64,000 nt of DNA, from assembly GCF_004214935.1 (NCBI RefSeq), contig NZ_SFCC01000001.1:496001-560000 (forward strand), given 5' to 3'. The notes under the pieces are model-generated. The model did not search any database, was not told where the DNA came from, and was given only the letters and a program-made list of their open reading frames with translations. The translations under genes and the position numbers were made by a program. The stretch's first letter is position 1. Each line of letters starts with the position of its first letter. Origin of the DNA: Amycolatopsis suaedae (GTDB taxonomy: Bacteria; Actinomycetota; Actinomycetes; Mycobacteriales; Pseudonocardiaceae). This document shows, in pieces, positions 41,838-49,929 of the stretch.

Positions 41838-41917
41838 CACCAGGCAGCCGACTATGCCGTGAAGGTGGCCTTCACGCCACCACACCAGCCCCACCAGTCA
41901 CACCCGTCAAGCAGCAA

Positions 41918-41954
41918 GGGAGCTTTACTACCCTTCTTCGCTAGTAAAGCTCCC
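41918..41954. repeat. Repeat family E, AT-richer hairpin
   Basis: Perfect 13-bp arms GGGAGCTTTACTA / TAGTAAAGCTCCC enclose 11 bases. The low-GC sequence contrasts with its surroundings. It is seen once in the window, inside the repeat cluster between convergent genes. Confidence 0.75.
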
Positions 41955-42083
41955 TCGCTCACGCCCCACGCCCGACGTTGCCGGGCCCCGGCCTGAGTCT
42001 CCGGCAAAGCACGTGAAGGCCACCTTCACCACGTCTCACGTCAGGGTCCCGGCAAAGTCGGTGTCTAGCGGGGTGGGCGGTGG

Positions 42084-42146
42084 TCCCGAGCGCAGAGTTC
42101 GCGTGCCGGAATGCAGAACTCGCGTGCGTGAGCGCAGAACTCACGA
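42084..42146 (-). repeat. Triple 21-bp repeat, copy 2 (inverted)
   Basis: The reverse complement gives three units with the cores GAGTTCTGCG, GAGTTCTGCA and GAACTCTGCG preceded by TCCACATCGT, matching the array at 267-329 with a few substitutions. Confidence 0.8.
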
Positions 42147-42346
42147 TGTGGACGCCGGTTCTCCCGTGGCGCCTGAGGTCAAGCTCGTGAAGGCCACCTT
42201 CATTACGTGTGACGTGGTGATGGTGGCCTTCACGTGCTCTGGTGCTAGGTGGGTTGTCTCGTTCGTGGTGGCTGGTGGGGTGGTTGTGGTGTTCGAGGCC
42301 GGTGGGGCAGTTGTGCCGGAGTGAGTGCGGACGTGGTGGCGTCTGA

Positions 42347-42371
42347 TGCCGTGAAGGGGGCCCTCACGGCA
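42347..42371. repeat. Repeat family A, half unit (second)
   Basis: Same 25 bp as 17974-17998 (arms TGCCGTGA/TCACGGCA). It lies about 90 bp beyond the stop of the FAD dehydrogenase gene. Confidence 0.75.
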
Positions 42372-42457
42372 ACCGCCCACGACTCCCGACTTTGCCGGGC
42401 CTTACGTGAGACGTGGTGAAGGTGGCCTTCACGTGCTTGGGGGGAACCGGAACGGGG

Positions 42458-44254
42458 TCAGGCGGTTGCCTGCGCCGCCGCCCGGCCCGCCTGCCTGCCG
42501 GAGAACAGGCAGCCACCGAGGAATGTGCCTTCCAGCGCCCGGTAGCCGTGCACCCCGCCGCCGCCGAAGCCGGCGACCTCACCCGCCGCGTAGAGGCCGG
42601 TGATGGGCTGCCCCGCGGAGTTCAGGACCCGGCCGGAGAGGTCGGTCTGCAGGCCGCCGAGCGTCTTGCGGGTGAGGATGTTCATCCGGATGGCGATGAG
42701 CGGCCCGGCCGACGGGGCGAGGATCTTGTGCAGTGGCACGGTCCTGGCGAGGCTGTCGCCGACGTAGTCGAGCGAGTTGCGGATGCCCATGATCTGCAGG
42801 TCCTTGGTGAACGGGTTGTCCACCTGCTGGTCGCGCACGACGATCTGCCTGCGCAGGGTCTCCACGTCGAGCAGGTTGTTGCCTGCCAGCTTGTTCATGC
42901 CCGCCACGAGCGCGGGAAGGTCGCCCGCGATGACGAAGTCCTCGCCCTTGTCCATGAACGCCTTGACCGGCGGCGGGGTGTCGTTGAGCAGGCGGCTGGC
43001 GAGGTAGGCCAGCAGGTCCTTGCGGGTCAGCTCCGGGTTCTGCTCGGAACCGGACAGGACGAACTCCTTGTCGATGATCTTCTTGTTCAGCACGAACCAG
43101 GAGTAGTCGTGGCCGGACTTCATGATCAGTTCCAGCGTGCCGAGCGTGTCGTAGCTGGGAACGCCCGGGTTGGGCAGCCTGCGGCCGGTGGCGTCGAACC
43201 ACAGCGACGACGGCGCGGCCAGCACCCGGATCCCGTGGCCTGGCCAGATCGGGGTGTGGTTGGTCATGCCCTCGGTGTAGTGCCACATGCGGTCGCGGTT
43301 GACCAGCCGCGCACCGGCCATCTCGCTGATGGCCAGCATGCGCCCGTCGACGTGTGCGGGCACGCCGGTGATCAGCCTGGACGGCGGGTTGCCCAGCCGG
43401 GCGGGCCAGTTGCGGCGCACCAGCTCCTGGTTGCCGCCGATCCCGCCGGAGGTGACGATGACGACCGGCGCGTACAGCTCGAACTCGCCGATCTTGGTCC
43501 GCGAGCTGGGTGTGCCGCGGGCGGCGCCGCTCGGTTCGAGGAGGCTGCCGCGGACACCGGTGACGGCGCCGTTGGCCGAGATGAGCGCGTCCACCTGGTG
43601 CCGGAACTTGAACGTGACCCGGCCGCCCGCCGCACTCTCCCGGACCTTCTTCTCGAACGGCTCCATGACACCGGGCCCGGTGCCGAGGGTGAGGTGGAAC
43701 CGGGGGACGGAGTTGCCCGGGCCGTCGGCGAACTGGCCGCCGCGCTCGGCCCAGCCGACGATGGGCACCCACCGCACGCCGAGCCCGTGCAGCCACCGGC
43801 GCTTCTCCCCGGCGGCGAACTGGAGGTAGGCCTCCGCCCAGCGTGCGGCCCAGTAGTCCTCGCCCAGCGGGTCGTCGACGCCGCGGTCGAAGCCGGCGTT
43901 GTTGAACCAGTCGGCTCGGGCCAGGTCGAGTGAGTCCTTGATCCCGGCCGTGCGCTGCTCGTCGGAGTCGATGAAGAACAGACCGCCCAGCGACCAGAAC
44001 GCCTGCCCGCCGAGGCTGGCTTCCGGCTCCTGGTCGAGCAGCAGCACCCGCCTGCCCGCCGCCGCGAGTTCCGAGGTCGCGACGAGCCCGGCCAGGCCCG
44101 CGCCGACGACGATCGCGTCGGCGTCGACCCTGGGGCCCGCCGCGTGCGCGCTCGACGCGAAGCCGAAGGTGGACAACGCCGTTCCGGCCGCGATCGCGCC
44201 TGTCCTGGTCAGCAGCCCGCGGCGGCTGACGTCCCGGTCGAGTGGCGAACTCAT
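42458..44254 (-). CDS. Tat-exported FAD-binding dehydrogenase (KstD/fumarate-reductase-like)
   Basis: A 598-residue flavoprotein. The N-terminus has a twin-arginine signal (DVSRRGLLTRTGAIAAGTAL). FAD binding appears as DAIVVGAGLAGLVATSELAA and, near the end, GLYAAGEVAGFGGGGVHGYR; the fold matches the flavocytochrome-c/3-ketosteroid dehydrogenase family of FAD-binding dehydrogenases such as Rv0785. It should oxidise or reduce a hydrophobic substrate outside or at the membrane; the substrate is unknown. ATG 44254 is chosen because GGAGGA lies six bases upstream (an ATG at 44269 overlaps that site). A partial dyad at 44273-44286 precedes it. Confidence 0.9.
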   Translation of the reverse strand: MSSPLDRDVSRRGLLTRTGAIAAGTALSTFGFASSAHAAGPRVDADAIVVGAGLAGLVATSELAAAGRRVLLLDQEPEASLGGQAFWSLGGLFFIDSDEQRTAGIKDSLDLARADWFNNAGFDRGVDDPLGEDYWAARWAEAYLQFAAGEKRRWLHGLGVRWVPIVGWAERGGQFADGPGNSVPRFHLTLGTGPGVMEPFEKKVRESAAGGRVTFKFRHQVDALISANGAVTGVRGSLLEPSGAARGTPSSRTKIGEFELYAPVVIVTSGGIGGNQELVRRNWPARLGNPPSRLITGVPAHVDGRMLAISEMAGARLVNRDRMWHYTEGMTNHTPIWPGHGIRVLAAPSSLWFDATGRRLPNPGVPSYDTLGTLELIMKSGHDYSWFVLNKKIIDKEFVLSGSEQNPELTRKDLLAYLASRLLNDTPPPVKAFMDKGEDFVIAGDLPALVAGMNKLAGNNLLDVETLRRQIVVRDQQVDNPFTKDLQIMGIRNSLDYVGDSLARTVPLHKILAPSAGPLIAIRMNILTRKTLGGLQTDLSGRVLNSAGQPITGLYAAGEVAGFGGGGVHGYRALEGTFLGGCLFSGRQAGRAAAQATA

Positions 44255-44272
44255 CGTCGGGTCCTCCATAAC

Positions 44273-44286
44273 TTACCGTCCAGTAA
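44273..44286. promoter_or_regulatory. Partial dyad upstream of FAD dehydrogenase
   Basis: TTACCGTCCAGTAA has arms TTAC/GTAA and is symmetric at 10 of 14 positions, 19 bp upstream of the start at 44254. The form resembles small TetR-type operators; no regulator gene adjoins. Confidence 0.3.
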
Positions 44287-44512
44287 TGACCAGGTAACCA
44301 GCCGGCCGGAAACGGACATAGGCCCGCGTAACCAAACTTGGCCGCCGCCGCTGTGGCCCGGCCACAACGAGCTTTCGTCGGTCCGACCGAAGGCTTTTCC
44401 GGTACCTGACCGGTTTTGGACAGGAATTGGTCTGAACCTGGACACCCGGTGTGGGCCCGCTCACACTCTGTCGCACACGTGTTCGCTCCCGTCCCCGCCC
44501 CGAGGAGTCCTG

Positions 44513-45625
44513 ATGCGTCCCAAGCTGCTCGCGTTCGCCGCCACGGCCTGTCTCGCCCTCAGCGCCGTCACCGCAGGCACAGCCACCGCCGGACCGCCGA
44601 TGTCACCGGGGCTCGTCCCGGCGATGCAACGCGACCTCGGCCTGACGGCCGCGCAGGCCCGCGCCCGGCTGGCGGACGAAGCCGTTGCCAGCAGGGTGCT
44701 GCCCGCCGCACAACAGGCGGCCGGGGCCGCGTACGGCGGCGCCTGGTTCGACCCCGGCCGGGGCAGGCTCGTCGTCGGCATCACCGACCCGGCCGCGGCG
44801 AGATCGGTGGAGAACACCGGCGCGCTCACCACGCCGGTCGCCGCCAGCGCCGCACGGCTGGACGCCGTCAAGGCCGCCATCGACGCCGGCGGCCCGGCGC
44901 CCGCCTCGGTCAGCGGCTGGCACGTCGACCACCGCGCCGGCAGCGTGGTCGTCACCGTCCAGGAGGGCGCGTCCGGCCCCGAGCTGGCGGCGTTCCTCGA
45001 CCGGGCACGCGCGGCCGGGCCGGTGACCGTGGCGACCGGCCCGAAGCCGGTGTCGCTCGCGGCAGGCACGGTGGGCGGCGATCCCTACTACACCGGCAAC
45101 GTCCGGTGCTCCATCGGTTTCTCCGTGCACGGCGGTTTCGTGACGGCGGGCCACTGCGGCCGGGCCGGTGCCGAGGTGTACGGCTGGGACCGGTCGAGGA
45201 TGGGAACGTTCCACGGTTCGTCGTTCCCCGGCAACGACTACGCCTACGTCGGCATCGGCCACGGCTGGTGGACCGTGCCCGTGGTGCTCGGCTGGGGCAC
45301 GGTGAGCGACGCGCTGGTGCGGGGTTCCTGGGTGGCGCCGGTCGGTACGTCCGTGTGCCGGTCCGGGTCCACCACGCACTGGCACTGCGGCACCGTGCTG
45401 GGGCACAACCAGACGGTGAACTACGCCGAGGGCGCGGTGCACCAGATGACCAAGACGAGCGTCTGCGCCCAGGGCGGTGACTCCGGCGGTTCGTTCATCA
45501 CCGGCGACCAGGCCCAGGGCGTCACCTCCGGCGGCTGGGGAAACTGCAGCTCCGGCGGCGAGACCTGGTTCCAGCCGGTGAACGAGATCCTGCAGGCCTA
45601 CGGCCTGACCCTGCACACGGCCTGA
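44513..45625 (+). CDS. Secreted S1 (streptogrisin/alpha-lytic type) serine protease, second copy
   Basis: A 370-residue preproprotease. The signal ends near TAGTATA. An alpha-lytic prodomain (about 35-195) includes AYGGAWFDPGRGRLVVGITD. The mature enzyme begins around GGDPYYTGNVRCSIGFSV. The catalytic triad is His in TAGHC, Asp in GNDYAYV and Ser in GGDSGGSF; extra cysteines (SVCRSG, WHCGTV) fit streptogrisin disulfides. The ATG at 44513 follows CGAGGAGTCC. It is a paralogue of the protease at 12326 with a longer insertion between Asp and Ser. Its stop lies four bases from the stop of the convergent GGT-like gene. Confidence 0.93.
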   Translation: MRPKLLAFAATACLALSAVTAGTATAGPPMSPGLVPAMQRDLGLTAAQARARLADEAVASRVLPAAQQAAGAAYGGAWFDPGRGRLVVGITDPAAARSVENTGALTTPVAASAARLDAVKAAIDAGGPAPASVSGWHVDHRAGSVVVTVQEGASGPELAAFLDRARAAGPVTVATGPKPVSLAAGTVGGDPYYTGNVRCSIGFSVHGGFVTAGHCGRAGAEVYGWDRSRMGTFHGSSFPGNDYAYVGIGHGWWTVPVVLGWGTVSDALVRGSWVAPVGTSVCRSGSTTHWHCGTVLGHNQTVNYAEGAVHQMTKTSVCAQGGDSGGSFITGDQAQGVTSGGWGNCSSGGETWFQPVNEILQAYGLTLHTA

Positions 45626-45629
45626 GCGG

Positions 45630-47234
45630 TCAGACCGCGATGGCCTTGCCGGTGCGGCGCGGGTCGGCGCAGGCCGACATCGTGCCGTCACCGGCGAGGT
45701 GCACGCCCTCGTAGCTGCCCGAGTGGAAGTTCCACGGGTTGCAGACGTCCAGCAGTACGCCGCGGGAGGCCACCTCGTCGCGCAGGGACTCGTCGATGTC
45801 GGCCTCGATGGAGTACGCGGGCGGCGTGGCGGGATTGATCATGGACGCGATCGACGAGCCGCCGAAGCGGGGCCGGTGGACCGACTCCTCGATGTCCAGG
45901 CCGAAGTCCAGGATGTTGACGGTGTTCTGCACGATGTTCTGGATCAGGCCGGTCGACGGCGAGCCCGCGGCCAGCACCGGCCTGCCGCCGGAGAAGATGA
46001 TCGTGGGGGCGACGTAGCAGGTCCCGCGTCCGCCCGCGGGCGGCAGGATCCGCAGGAAGTGCGCGGCACCGGCCCACAGCTGCACGCCGTCGACGAACAG
46101 CCCGCTGGTCCACGGCATGCTCATCACCGAGTGCAGCACGGTCGCGATGTTGCCCGCGCCGTCGACGACGGTCAGGTGGTTGGAGCCCGGGTACGGCGCC
46201 CTGTCCGGCTGCCGCGGTGCGCTCATCGTCATCAGCTCGAACCGCTGCCGGGCGTAGTCCTTGCTCACCAGCAGCTCCAGTGGCACGTCGTGGAACCGCG
46301 GATCGGGCAGCCTGGCGCCGTCGGCGAAGACCTCCCCGCAGAACCGCAGCATCCAGTAGAGCGTGTCCGCGCTGGCGGTGGGCGGGCCCCAGTCGGCGAG
46401 CGGGATCAGTTCGAGCAGGTTGAGGATCTCGATGACGTGGGTGCCACCGGTGTCCGGCGGCGGTGAGCCGACGACGTCGTAGCCACGGTAGGTGCCGCGG
46501 GCCGGCTCCTCCCAGCGAACGTCGTACTCGTCGAGGTCGGCCAGCGTCAGCACCCCGCCCGCGCGCCGCACCACGTCGACCATCCGCCGCGCGAACTTGC
46601 CCCGGTAGAAGTAGTCCGCGCCCTCGGCGACCAGGTTCTCCAGCGTCTCGGCCAGCGCCGGCTGGCGCAGGACCTCGCCGACCTCGATCAGCCTGCCGTC
46701 CGGGAAGAACATCTCCCTGCCCTCGGGGTACCGGCCGAGCGTGCCGATCTGCTCGAACGCCATCCCGTAGAGGAACGGGTGCACCTCGAACCCGTCGCGG
46801 GCGAGCTCGATCGCGGGCGCGACCAGTTCGCTCTTCGGCTTCGACCCGTGCCGGTCCAGCCCGGCCTCGAACGCCGCCCAGAACCCCGGAACCGCGACGC
46901 TCCTGCCGGTCGGCAGGTCCGCGGGCTGGAACGAGGTCAGCTCCCTCGGCCGGTTCATCGAGCCGTTGAGGTAGGTCGTCTCGCCGGTCGCCGCGTCGTG
47001 GTGGAGCATCGACAGCACACCGCAGATGGTGGTCATGTGCGGCTCGACGACGGCCTGCACGACCGACGCGCCGAGGGCGGCGTCGGCGGCGTTGCCGCCT
47101 GCCCGCAGGACGTCGACCGCGGCCTGGGTGACCAGCGGGTGACTGCTGACGGCCATGCCGTCCCGGCCGCGGGCGGCGTGCTTGCGGCCGAAGCGTGCCT
47201 CGCCGGTGAGCCGGTCACGACGTGCTGTGTCCAC
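45630..47234 (-). CDS. Gamma-glutamyltransferase-family Ntn hydrolase, divergent active site
   Basis: A 534-residue protein with the overall GGT architecture: AAVDVLRAGGNAADAALGAS at the N-terminus and the small-subunit start PGSNHLTVVDGAGN. In GGTs that start is TTHxSVVD with a Thr nucleophile; here the first Thr is Ser and the second Asn. The later GSPGG motif is GSPSTG. It may still self-cleave at Ser, but gamma-glutamyl specificity is doubtful. No signal peptide is seen, so it appears cytoplasmic. GTG 47234 is preceded by GGGAGAACC; it follows the amidohydrolase gene (stop 47246) in an operon. Confidence 0.85.
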   Translation of the reverse strand: MDTARRDRLTGEARFGRKHAARGRDGMAVSSHPLVTQAAVDVLRAGGNAADAALGASVVQAVVEPHMTTICGVLSMLHHDAATGETTYLNGSMNRPRELTSFQPADLPTGRSVAVPGFWAAFEAGLDRHGSKPKSELVAPAIELARDGFEVHPFLYGMAFEQIGTLGRYPEGREMFFPDGRLIEVGEVLRQPALAETLENLVAEGADYFYRGKFARRMVDVVRRAGGVLTLADLDEYDVRWEEPARGTYRGYDVVGSPPPDTGGTHVIEILNLLELIPLADWGPPTASADTLYWMLRFCGEVFADGARLPDPRFHDVPLELLVSKDYARQRFELMTMSAPRQPDRAPYPGSNHLTVVDGAGNIATVLHSVMSMPWTSGLFVDGVQLWAGAAHFLRILPPAGGRGTCYVAPTIIFSGGRPVLAAGSPSTGLIQNIVQNTVNILDFGLDIEESVHRPRFGGSSIASMINPATPPAYSIEADIDESLRDEVASRGVLLDVCNPWNFHSGSYEGVHLAGDGTMSACADPRRTGKAIAV

Positions 47235-47245
47235 GGAGGTTCTCC

Positions 47246-48472
47246 CTACTGCCGGACGTCCTTGACGACGCGCCCGCCCTGGATCACCAGGGCGGCCGAG
47301 CCGGGGGCGCCGAACACACCGGGGTCGCGCAGCGGGTCGCCGCTCCACCCGGTGAGGTCGGCGATCTTGCCTGCCTCGATGGTTCCGACGTCGCCGGCGA
47401 TGCCGAGGATCTCGGCGTTGATCCGGGTGGCGGAGTGCAGCGCGAGCATCGGGTCCTCGACCTTGGCCCGCAGCGTCAGCTCGCGGCCGCGGTGACGCTG
47501 GTCGAAGCCGATCAGGTCGGAGCCGGAGCCGACTCGGACTCCGGCGGCGCGGGCGGCCAGCAGCCCGTCGACCTGGCCCTGCGCGACGGAGGCGGTCCGG
47601 CCGGCGATCTCCGCCGGAAGCCCCGTCGCGTTCTCGAGCAGCGCCTGGACGACCGCCAGCGTCGGGACCAGGGCGACGTCGTTCGCGGCCATCAGCGCGG
47701 CCGTCTCCTCGTCGATCTCCGAGCCGTGTTCGACGCACCGGGCCCCGGCGCGGACCGCGTTGCGGATGCCGGCGTTGTTGTGCGCGTGCACGGTGACGTA
47801 GGTGCCGCGGGCGTTCGCCTCGGCCACGGCCACGGCGATCTCCTCGACGGTGAACTGGGTGTCGCTGATCTTGTCGTGGGTCGACACCACACCGCCGGTC
47901 ACGCACAGCTTGAGGAAGCCGGCGCCGCGGCGGAACGTCTCACGGACGTTGTGGCGCATCTGCTCGGGACCGTCGGACAGCAGCGACATCGACCGCAGGC
48001 CGGGGATGCTGTGGTCACACCAGTCCGCGGTCGGCTCCCACTCGGCGGCGAAGTGCCCGTGGCCGCCGGTCTGGCACTGGACCGGCCCGCACTGCAGGAT
48101 CCGCGGCCCGCGGACCTTGCCCGCGGCCACCACACGCGCCAGCCCGGCGTCGATCCCGCCGGTGTCCCGGACGGTGGTGAACCCGGCGTCCAGAGTCTGC
48201 CCGCAGTTGTTGAACATGTCCGCGGCCAGTTCGGCGACCGACAGTTCCCGCCGCAGGCTCGGGTTGATGTCGCTGGACAGTCCGAAGTGGACGTGCGCGT
48301 CGATCAGGCCCGGCGTGATCGTCAGACCCTCGGCGTCGAGCGTGTGCGCGCCGGCCGGCGCGCGGCCCACCGCGGCGATCCGGTCGCCTACGACATGGAT
48401 TGCCTGCCCGTCGACCGGATCCGCGCCCGTGCCGTCGGCGATCCGCGCTCCCGCGATCCAGTAGTCAGCCAC
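47246..48472 (-). CDS. Metal-dependent amidohydrolase (imidazolonepropionase/prolidase-like)
   Basis: A 408-residue amidohydrolase. The metal motif is GLIDAHVHFGL, the bridging-Lys candidate is FLKLCVTGGV, the His pair is VTVHAHNNAG and CVEHGSEI, and the final Asp is in GSGSDLIGFD. These proteins are close to Xaa-Pro dipeptidase/imidazolonepropionase-like amidohydrolases and cleave cyclic amides or N-acyl/dipeptide bonds. GTG 48472 follows GGGAAGGAGCC. It is the first gene of a two-gene operon with the GGT-like protein, divergent from the MHS transporter operon. Confidence 0.88.
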   Translation of the reverse strand: MADYWIAGARIADGTGADPVDGQAIHVVGDRIAAVGRAPAGAHTLDAEGLTITPGLIDAHVHFGLSSDINPSLRRELSVAELAADMFNNCGQTLDAGFTTVRDTGGIDAGLARVVAAGKVRGPRILQCGPVQCQTGGHGHFAAEWEPTADWCDHSIPGLRSMSLLSDGPEQMRHNVRETFRRGAGFLKLCVTGGVVSTHDKISDTQFTVEEIAVAVAEANARGTYVTVHAHNNAGIRNAVRAGARCVEHGSEIDEETAALMAANDVALVPTLAVVQALLENATGLPAEIAGRTASVAQGQVDGLLAARAAGVRVGSGSDLIGFDQRHRGRELTLRAKVEDPMLALHSATRINAEILGIAGDVGTIEAGKIADLTGWSGDPLRDPGVFGAPGSAALVIQGGRVVKDVRQ

Positions 48473-48624
48473 GCGTCGGCTCCTTCCCGGTGGTTTCCGA
48501 GCGTAGGTCGCGTGGCCTGCCGGGGCCATCGACAACCGTCGGGCTCGGTACGGAAAGGTCTCGACATCGGTCGAATGTGCCTGCCGGTCGTGGTGCCGAT
48601 ACTTCTCGGCGAGGAGGCTGCGCC

Positions 48625-49929
48625 ATGGTGCATACAGGAACGCGGCGGAGCTCGCCGGTACGTGTTGTGCTGGCCAGCTCGATGGGCAACTTCGTCGAAT
48701 GGTTCGACTTCACCCTGTACGGATTCTCGGCGGCGGTCATCGCCGCCACCTTCTTCCCGGCCGGTAACGCGCAGGCCGCGTTGCTGAGCACGTTCGCCAT
48801 CTACGGGGTCGCCTTCGTCGCCCGCCCGCTCGGCGCCTTCTACTTCGGCAGGCTCGGCGATCGCCGGGGCAGGCGGACCGCGCTGAGCGCCTCGGTGCTG
48901 CTGATGGGCGCGGCCACCACGGTGATGGGCCTGCTGCCGGGATGGGAGACGCTGGGAACGGCGGCGCCGGTCCTGCTGCTGGTGTGCCGTCTGCTGCAGG
49001 GTTTCTCCGCGGGCGGCGAGTACACCGGCGCGATCACCTTCGGTGCCGAGCACGCCCCGGCCGGGCGGCGCGCGTTCTGGCTGGGCCTGGTCGGCAGCTC
49101 CACCATGCTGGGCAGCGCCGCGGCCACCCTCACCGTGGTGATCTTCCAGGCCGTCGCCGGCCCGGAGTTCGCCGCGGGCGGCTGGCGGTGGCCGTTCCTC
49201 GTCGGCGGGCTGCTGTCGCTGGTGGCGCTGTTCCTGCGGCTCGGCGTCGACGAGACACCGGTGTTCCGCGAGGTCCAGGCCACCCGCGCCGACGACCGGG
49301 CGGGCAGGCTCGGCCCGCTGGTGCGCGGGCACTGGCGGACGCTGCTGGTGCTCTGCGCGTTCTTCGCCGTGCTCGGCCTGGTCACGCATTCGTTCCTCGG
49401 CTACATGCCCACGTATCTGGGGAAGGCGGCGGGGATTTCCTCGTCAACCACTCTGACGATCATCACCGGACTGACGTTGTTCGCGGCGGTGGCCGGGCCG
49501 GTGCTGGGGTTGCAGGCCGACCGGTTCGGCAGGCGCCCGATCCTGCGTACCGGCGCGGTGACCGCGGTGGTCGCGACCGTGCCGGTCTACCTGCTCATCG
49601 GTACCGGCTCCCTGGTCGCGGTGATCGCCGGGCTGTTCGTGCTGCTGCTGGTGGTCTCGATGCTCGGCGCGGGGGCGATGGCGGTGATGGAGATGCTGCC
49701 CGCCGACGTCCGGTTCAGCGGCATGGCACTGCCCTACAACTTCTCCTACGCGGTCTTCGGCGGCACCGCGCCGCTGGTGGGTCAGCTCCTGGTCGACGGA
49801 ACGGGTTCGCTGCTGGCACCGGCGTTCTACGCCACCGTGGTCGCGCTGCTCGGCCTGCCGGTGCTGTGGCGCATCCCGGAGACCAGGCACACGGACATGC
49901 GTACCGGAACACAACTGGGGAGGACCTGA
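48625..49929 (+). CDS. MHS-family MFS transporter
   Basis: A 434-residue transporter with 12 predicted helices. Metabolite:H+ symporter signatures are visible: GNFVEWFDFTLYGFSAAVIA in helix 1, GRLGDRRGRRTAL in loop 2-3 and QGFSAGGEYTGAITF in helix 4. MHS proteins import organic acids, betaines or dicarboxylates by proton symport. The ATG at 48625 follows GAGGAGGCTGC. The stop overlaps the next start by one base. In context it probably brings in the compound degraded by this cluster. Confidence 0.9.
   Translation: MVHTGTRRSSPVRVVLASSMGNFVEWFDFTLYGFSAAVIAATFFPAGNAQAALLSTFAIYGVAFVARPLGAFYFGRLGDRRGRRTALSASVLLMGAATTVMGLLPGWETLGTAAPVLLLVCRLLQGFSAGGEYTGAITFGAEHAPAGRRAFWLGLVGSSTMLGSAAATLTVVIFQAVAGPEFAAGGWRWPFLVGGLLSLVALFLRLGVDETPVFREVQATRADDRAGRLGPLVRGHWRTLLVLCAFFAVLGLVTHSFLGYMPTYLGKAAGISSSTTLTIITGLTLFAAVAGPVLGLQADRFGRRPILRTGAVTAVVATVPVYLLIGTGSLVAVIAGLFVLLLVVSMLGAGAMAVMEMLPADVRFSGMALPYNFSYAVFGGTAPLVGQLLVDGTGSLLAPAFYATVVALLGLPVLWRIPETRHTDMRTGTQLGRT

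Larger units (their letters stand above)
41707..42457. other. Repeat-rich gap between convergent genes
   Basis: About 750 bp hold no credible gene. In order: family C pieces (41703, 42014, 42188, 42410), family D (41761-41837), CAGGCAGCCGACTATGCCG (41841-41859, shared with 61525-61545), family E hairpin (41918-41954), the inverted triple 21-mer (42084-42146) and a family A half unit (42347-42371). The short frames here only translate the repeats. Confidence 0.75.
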
